19,853 nt of DNA, taken from assembly GCA_003552365.1 (NCBI GenBank), contig PUKR01000064.1, positions 1 to 19,853 of the forward strand, read 5' to 3'. Source of the DNA: Syntrophomonadaceae bacterium. GTDB taxonomy: Bacteria; Bacillota; Dethiobacteria; DTU022. Positions 17,701 to 19,853 of the stretch are shown here, piece after piece; position 1 is the first letter of the stretch; every line of letters begins with the position of its first letter. The translations under genes and the position numbers were made by a program. Under the pieces are notes generated by a model. That model saw only the letters and a program-made list of their open reading frames with translations, did not search any database and was not told where the DNA came from.

Positions 17701-17833
17701 AATGCCTTTTCACTGGGGTTTCATGGGGATGAGCACAGGAGACAGCGCCAATGACCTTACTCCTTCCGTCGGAGACCCCAACACTACTATCCCCGAGTAC
17801 AAGGCATTCTTGTGCAATATAAGGAGGGCTTAA
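14759..17833 (+). CDS. fdhA: Selenocysteine formate dehydrogenase catalytic subunit, copy 2
   Basis: A second formate dehydrogenase alpha subunit, 1024 residues when UGA at 15359-15361 is read as selenocysteine (residue 201). The active site reads DHCARL-U-HSVTVAGLSATFG. It has the same Tat signal (TRRSFLKLAGATAAAA) and the cluster ligands C49, C52, C56 and C84 with Lys86. Alignment by eye with copy 1 runs the full length, with clear differences in the middle and an insertion near ESLRLYNNGEQGH in the C-terminal pterin-binding domain. The ATG at 14759 is preferred over an in-frame GTG at 14747 because AGGAGG (14742-14747) overlaps that GTG. fdhB2 follows after three bases. There is no dedicated fdhE or membrane partner gene in this operon, so FdhE from operon 1 may serve both. 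It could be an isoenzyme used under a different formate or metal supply. Confidence 0.95.
15361..15408 (+). promoter_or_regulatory. SECIS element of fdhA2
   Basis: The upper helix (15373-15391) is GG, a bulged U (15375), then CGCTG pairing with CAGCG around the tetraloop GTCT (15381-15384), closed by CC. The distance to the UGA, loop and bulge are the same as in copy 1, and two base pairs have changed on both sides. The lower stem pairs in a register two bases nearer the UGA (15361-15370 with 15399-15408, one mismatch and two G-U pairs). Confidence 0.85.
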
Positions 17834-17836
17834 TCA

Positions 17837-18628
17837 ATGGCACAATCAATATGTTTAATAGACACCTCCAAGTGTATGGGTTGCCGGGGCTGCCAGGGGG
17901 CTTGTAAGCAATGGAACCGTCTGCCGGCAGAAGATACCACTTTTGTGGGGACATATGAAAACCCGCCGCGCTTTTCTGCGGACACCTTTCTAAGGGTTGC
18001 CTTCAGGGAACATAGCGGCAATAACGGAAGGGTAGACTGGTATATGGCCAAGCTGGGCTGTATGCACTGCACCGATGCAGCCTGTATGCAGGCCTGCCCG
18101 GCCGGGGCTATTTTCCGCAGCGATGAAGGAACGGTTAACATTGATGAAGTCAAATGCATCGGCTGTAACTACTGTGTAACAGCCTGTCCCTTCCAGGTGA
18201 TCGGTTTCGACCGCCTGACCAATAAAGCTCGCAAGTGCACATTTTGCCTCGACCGTCTTGAAAACGGATTGCAGCCTGCCTGCGCAAAGGTATGCCCGAC
18301 CGATTCCATCGTTTTCGGCGATAAGCGTAAGCTGATTGCCAGAGCGATGGACAGGGTAGATCAGCTCAAAGCTGCCGGTAAAACCGAAGCCAGGATTTAC
18401 GGTCTGGACGAAGTTGACGGCACTGCGATGATGTATGTGCTTGCCGATAAGCCTGAGAAATACGGCTTGCCGGAAGATCCCCAGGTTCCAATGCAAACCC
18501 GGATCTGGAACGCTATCTTCAAACCACTGCGCATACTGGTTGTGGTAGCAGTAGCATTTGGTTTGTGGGTTAACCGCTCCCAAACTAAAACAATTGAAGA
18601 TGCAAAATCTAAAAACCAGGCAGAATAA
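17837..18628 (+). CDS. fdhB: Formate dehydrogenase iron-sulfur subunit, copy 2
   Basis: This 263-residue protein is a close paralogue of the copy-1 beta subunit; by eye roughly four-fifths of positions are the same. All sixteen cluster cysteines are present (CMGCRGCQGAC, CMHCTDAACMQAC, CIGCNYCVTAC, CTFC...CAKVC), as is the single C-terminal helix ILVVVAVAFGLW after FKPLR. It should carry electrons from FdhA2 towards the membrane on the outer side. The ATG at 17837 is three bases after the fdhA2 stop and uses AAGGAGG within the end of fdhA2. The most divergent parts are the tail and residues 59-66. No gamma subunit or rnf gene follows, so its electron acceptor may be shared with copy 1, or be another membrane carrier. 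Confidence 0.93.
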   Translation: MAQSICLIDTSKCMGCRGCQGACKQWNRLPAEDTTFVGTYENPPRFSADTFLRVAFREHSGNNGRVDWYMAKLGCMHCTDAACMQACPAGAIFRSDEGTVNIDEVKCIGCNYCVTACPFQVIGFDRLTNKARKCTFCLDRLENGLQPACAKVCPTDSIVFGDKRKLIARAMDRVDQLKAAGKTEARIYGLDEVDGTAMMYVLADKPEKYGLPEDPQVPMQTRIWNAIFKPLRILVVVAVAFGLWVNRSQTKTIEDAKSKNQAE

Positions 18629-18679
18629 TTTTACGGGCAAACAAATAAACGCACGCTTCATAAATTATACTGCCTGGGT

Positions 18680-18685
18680 TATAAT
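18680..18685 (+). promoter_or_regulatory. Possible -10 box ahead of the ADP-ribosylglycohydrolase gene
   Basis: TATAAT is found with a weak TTCATA (18657-18662) 17 bases upstream. It lies before the hairpin at 18710, which could then act in the leader of this transcript. Confidence 0.35.
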
Positions 18686-18709
18686 TAAGTTACCTGAAAA
18701 ATAATGCAG

Positions 18710-18737
18710 TGCCGGGAGAAGGCTTCTCCCGGCATTT
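18710..18737 (+). terminator. Hairpin after fdhB2
   Basis: TGCCGGGAGAA (18710-18720) and TTCTCCCGGCA (18724-18734) form an 11-base perfect stem with a three-base loop. Only TTT follows, so it is a weaker terminator than the one after rnfD. The downstream gene starts 27 bases further, so partial read-through from the fdh operon is possible. Confidence 0.65.
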
Positions 18738-18761
18738 GCTGTAAAAGGAGTGAGGCAAAAA

Positions 18762-19532
18762 ATGATCGGTGCCATTGCCGGAGATATTATCGGTTCGGTT
18801 TATGAACACTTTAGCATCAAGACCACTGAATTTGAGTTGTTCCACCAGGGATCGCGTTTTACAGACGATACAGTATTAACAATAGCCATTGCCGACGCTA
18901 TTATGAACAAAAAAAATTATGCCGAAGTTTTAAAAGAGTATGGTCACCGGTATCCCAATGCTGGTTATGGAGGCAACTTTTTCCAGTGGGTTTTTTCCGA
19001 TAGCACTGAAGCCTACTATAGTTTTGGCAACGGTTCGGCTATGCGGGTCAGCCCGGTGGGGTTTGCCTTTAATGATCTAGATACAGTAATGCAGGAAGCG
19101 GAAAGGACAGCCTCAGTGACCCATAATCACCCAGAAGGAATTAAAGGTGCCCAGGCTGTAGCGATGGCAATATACCTGGCTCGCCATGGTTACAGAAAAA
19201 GAAACATCAAAAAGGATATTACCGAACGGTTTGGTTATAACCTTGAGAGGTCCCTGGAACAAATAAGGCCAAATTACCAGTTCGATGTCAGCTGCCAGGG
19301 GTCAGTTCCTGAAGCAATCATTGCTTTCCTGGAGTCGGAAGATTACGAGGATGCTGTCAGAAAAGCTGTTTCTCTAGGCGGCGACAGTGATACCATTGCC
19401 TGTATAACAGGTGGAATCGCCCAGGCGTACTTTGGAGAAGTTCCCTACACCATTGAGAAAAAAGCCCGCGAAATGCTAACCCCGGAATTATTGCAGGTGG
19501 TTGATAGTTTTTATGAATTTGCCGGGTTGTAA
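18762..19532 (+). CDS. ADP-ribosylglycohydrolase family protein
   Basis: Members of this DraG/ARH-like family remove ADP-ribose from proteins or small molecules using two Mg ions. The 256-residue protein starts MIGAIAGDIIGSVYE, has FTDDTVLTIAIADA with TDDT at 34-37, NGSAMRVSPVG, THNHPEGIKGAQAVA, and GGDSDT at 206-211 with metal-ligand aspartates, so both halves of the metal site are present. A GTG at 18750 would add four codons but overlaps the AAAGGAG ribosome binding site, so ATG 18762 is taken. No matching ADP-ribosyltransferase (DraT) is in the window, and there are no nitrogenase genes, so the substrate is unknown. It sits just downstream of fdhB2 on the same strand with a hairpin between. 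Confidence 0.9.
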   Translation: MIGAIAGDIIGSVYEHFSIKTTEFELFHQGSRFTDDTVLTIAIADAIMNKKNYAEVLKEYGHRYPNAGYGGNFFQWVFSDSTEAYYSFGNGSAMRVSPVGFAFNDLDTVMQEAERTASVTHNHPEGIKGAQAVAMAIYLARHGYRKRNIKKDITERFGYNLERSLEQIRPNYQFDVSCQGSVPEAIIAFLESEDYEDAVRKAVSLGGDSDTIACITGGIAQAYFGEVPYTIEKKAREMLTPELLQVVDSFYEFAGL

Positions 19533-19567
19533 TTTTAACCTATCTAATTCCTAAAGATTTGGCTTTT

Positions 19568-19597
19568 ATGCACCTTCAAGGGTGCATTTTTGTTTTT
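19568..19597 (+). terminator. Terminator after the ADP-ribosylglycohydrolase gene
   Basis: ATGCACC (19568-19574) pairs with GGTGCAT (19581-19587), followed by TTTTGTTTTTA. Confidence 0.8.
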
Positions 19598-19695
19598 ATT
19601 CTTTACAAAGGCATTTATATGCGCCTTTTTAGTGCAGGGTAAGGATAGCTGATAAATGTTTCAATATTTTTATGTAGCAAAAAATACAACTTGTG

Positions 19696-19704
19696 TGGTA
19701 TGAT
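19696..19704 (+). promoter_or_regulatory. Possible extended -10 promoter
   Basis: TGGTATGAT fits an extended -10 element (TGn then TATGAT). The -35 is weak. It is the best candidate to drive the gene beginning at the right edge. Confidence 0.3.
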
Positions 19705-19825
19705 TTTGAACGTGCAAAAGAACTTAGTGGTATTCACTTCCAGATTAAAGGTCATATGAACTACATATTTTATAAAAAAATAATCAAGCCAGGAAATGAA
19801 GCAATAATTTTTGGAGGTGTTTTAA

Positions 19826-19853
19826 ATTACGTCCAGGAAGCTGATTGAGATTA
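19826..19853 (+). CDS. Start of a possible HicA-like toxin gene, cut by the window end
   Basis: GGAGGTG (19813-19819) is followed six bases later by ATT, opening the frame ATT-ACG-TCC-AGG-AAG-CTG-ATT-GAG-ATT to the window end. The visible residues (x)TSRKLIEI resemble the usual start of HicA mRNA interferases, M-T-S-R-x-L-I-x-L. The frame has a TAA directly upstream and no ATG, GTG or TTG, so ATT is the only start that uses the ribosome binding site. Only nine codons are visible, so family and reality are both tentative; HicB, if present, would lie beyond the window. Confidence 0.35.

Noticed and set aside
19756..19849. 31-codon frame starting at ATG near the right edge
   Set aside because: Weak ribosome binding site and no family resemblance; it overlaps the stronger GGAGGTG site that fits a start at 19826.
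1..19853. CRISPR array, insertion sequence or prophage
   Set aside because: No regularly spaced repeats, transposase or terminal inverted repeats were seen; the long similarities present are explained by the fdhAB duplication.

Overview
The window looks like chromosomal DNA from an anaerobic, low-to-mid GC Clostridia-type Firmicute. The reasons are a canonical T-box leader, strong AGGAGG-type ribosome binding sites, several TTG/GTG starts, and two selenocysteine-containing formate dehydrogenases next to Rnf-type redox genes. I cannot name the species.

Left part (1-5520): mostly housekeeping and amino-acid genes. A partial HisH-like glutamine amidotransferase (minus, cut by the window edge) lies downstream of a PLP aminotransferase (minus) that is preceded by a T-box leader. 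Divergent from it is hisC (plus, real start probably TTG at 1934). Then come rsmD (minus), a very acidic lipoprotein (plus) and a universal stress protein (minus). Hairpins separate the convergent pairs.

Middle (5520-7185): a sparse region with a 53-residue SH3-like small protein, a tRNA-Arg(CCU) gene on the minus strand with its own promoter and terminator, and about 780 bases of mostly non-coding DNA leading into the formate dehydrogenase operon.

Right part (7186-18628): the centrepiece. Operon 1 is fdhE - fdhA1 - fdhB1 - rnfC - rnfD, with tight spacing and a strong terminator straight after rnfD. Operon 2, after a 430-base leader, is fdhA2 - fdhB2. Both fdhA genes carry an in-frame UGA at the catalytic selenocysteine position, followed at once by a bacterial SECIS hairpin, so each is one gene of just over 1000 codons and not two ORFs. 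Both have a twin-arginine signal, so the catalytic subunits should act outside the cytoplasmic membrane. The FdhB subunits carry four [4Fe-4S] clusters and one C-terminal membrane helix, but no cytochrome b gamma subunit is encoded. Instead operon 1 supplies only two of the six usual Rnf subunits: RnfC (cytoplasmic FeS/flavin/NADH side) and RnfD (membrane flavoprotein). The inferred but unproven idea is a formate-linked electron path across the membrane through a minimal RnfCD module.

Right edge (18762-19853): an ADP-ribosylglycohydrolase gene with a terminator, then the first bases of what may be a HicA-like toxin gene with an ATT start.
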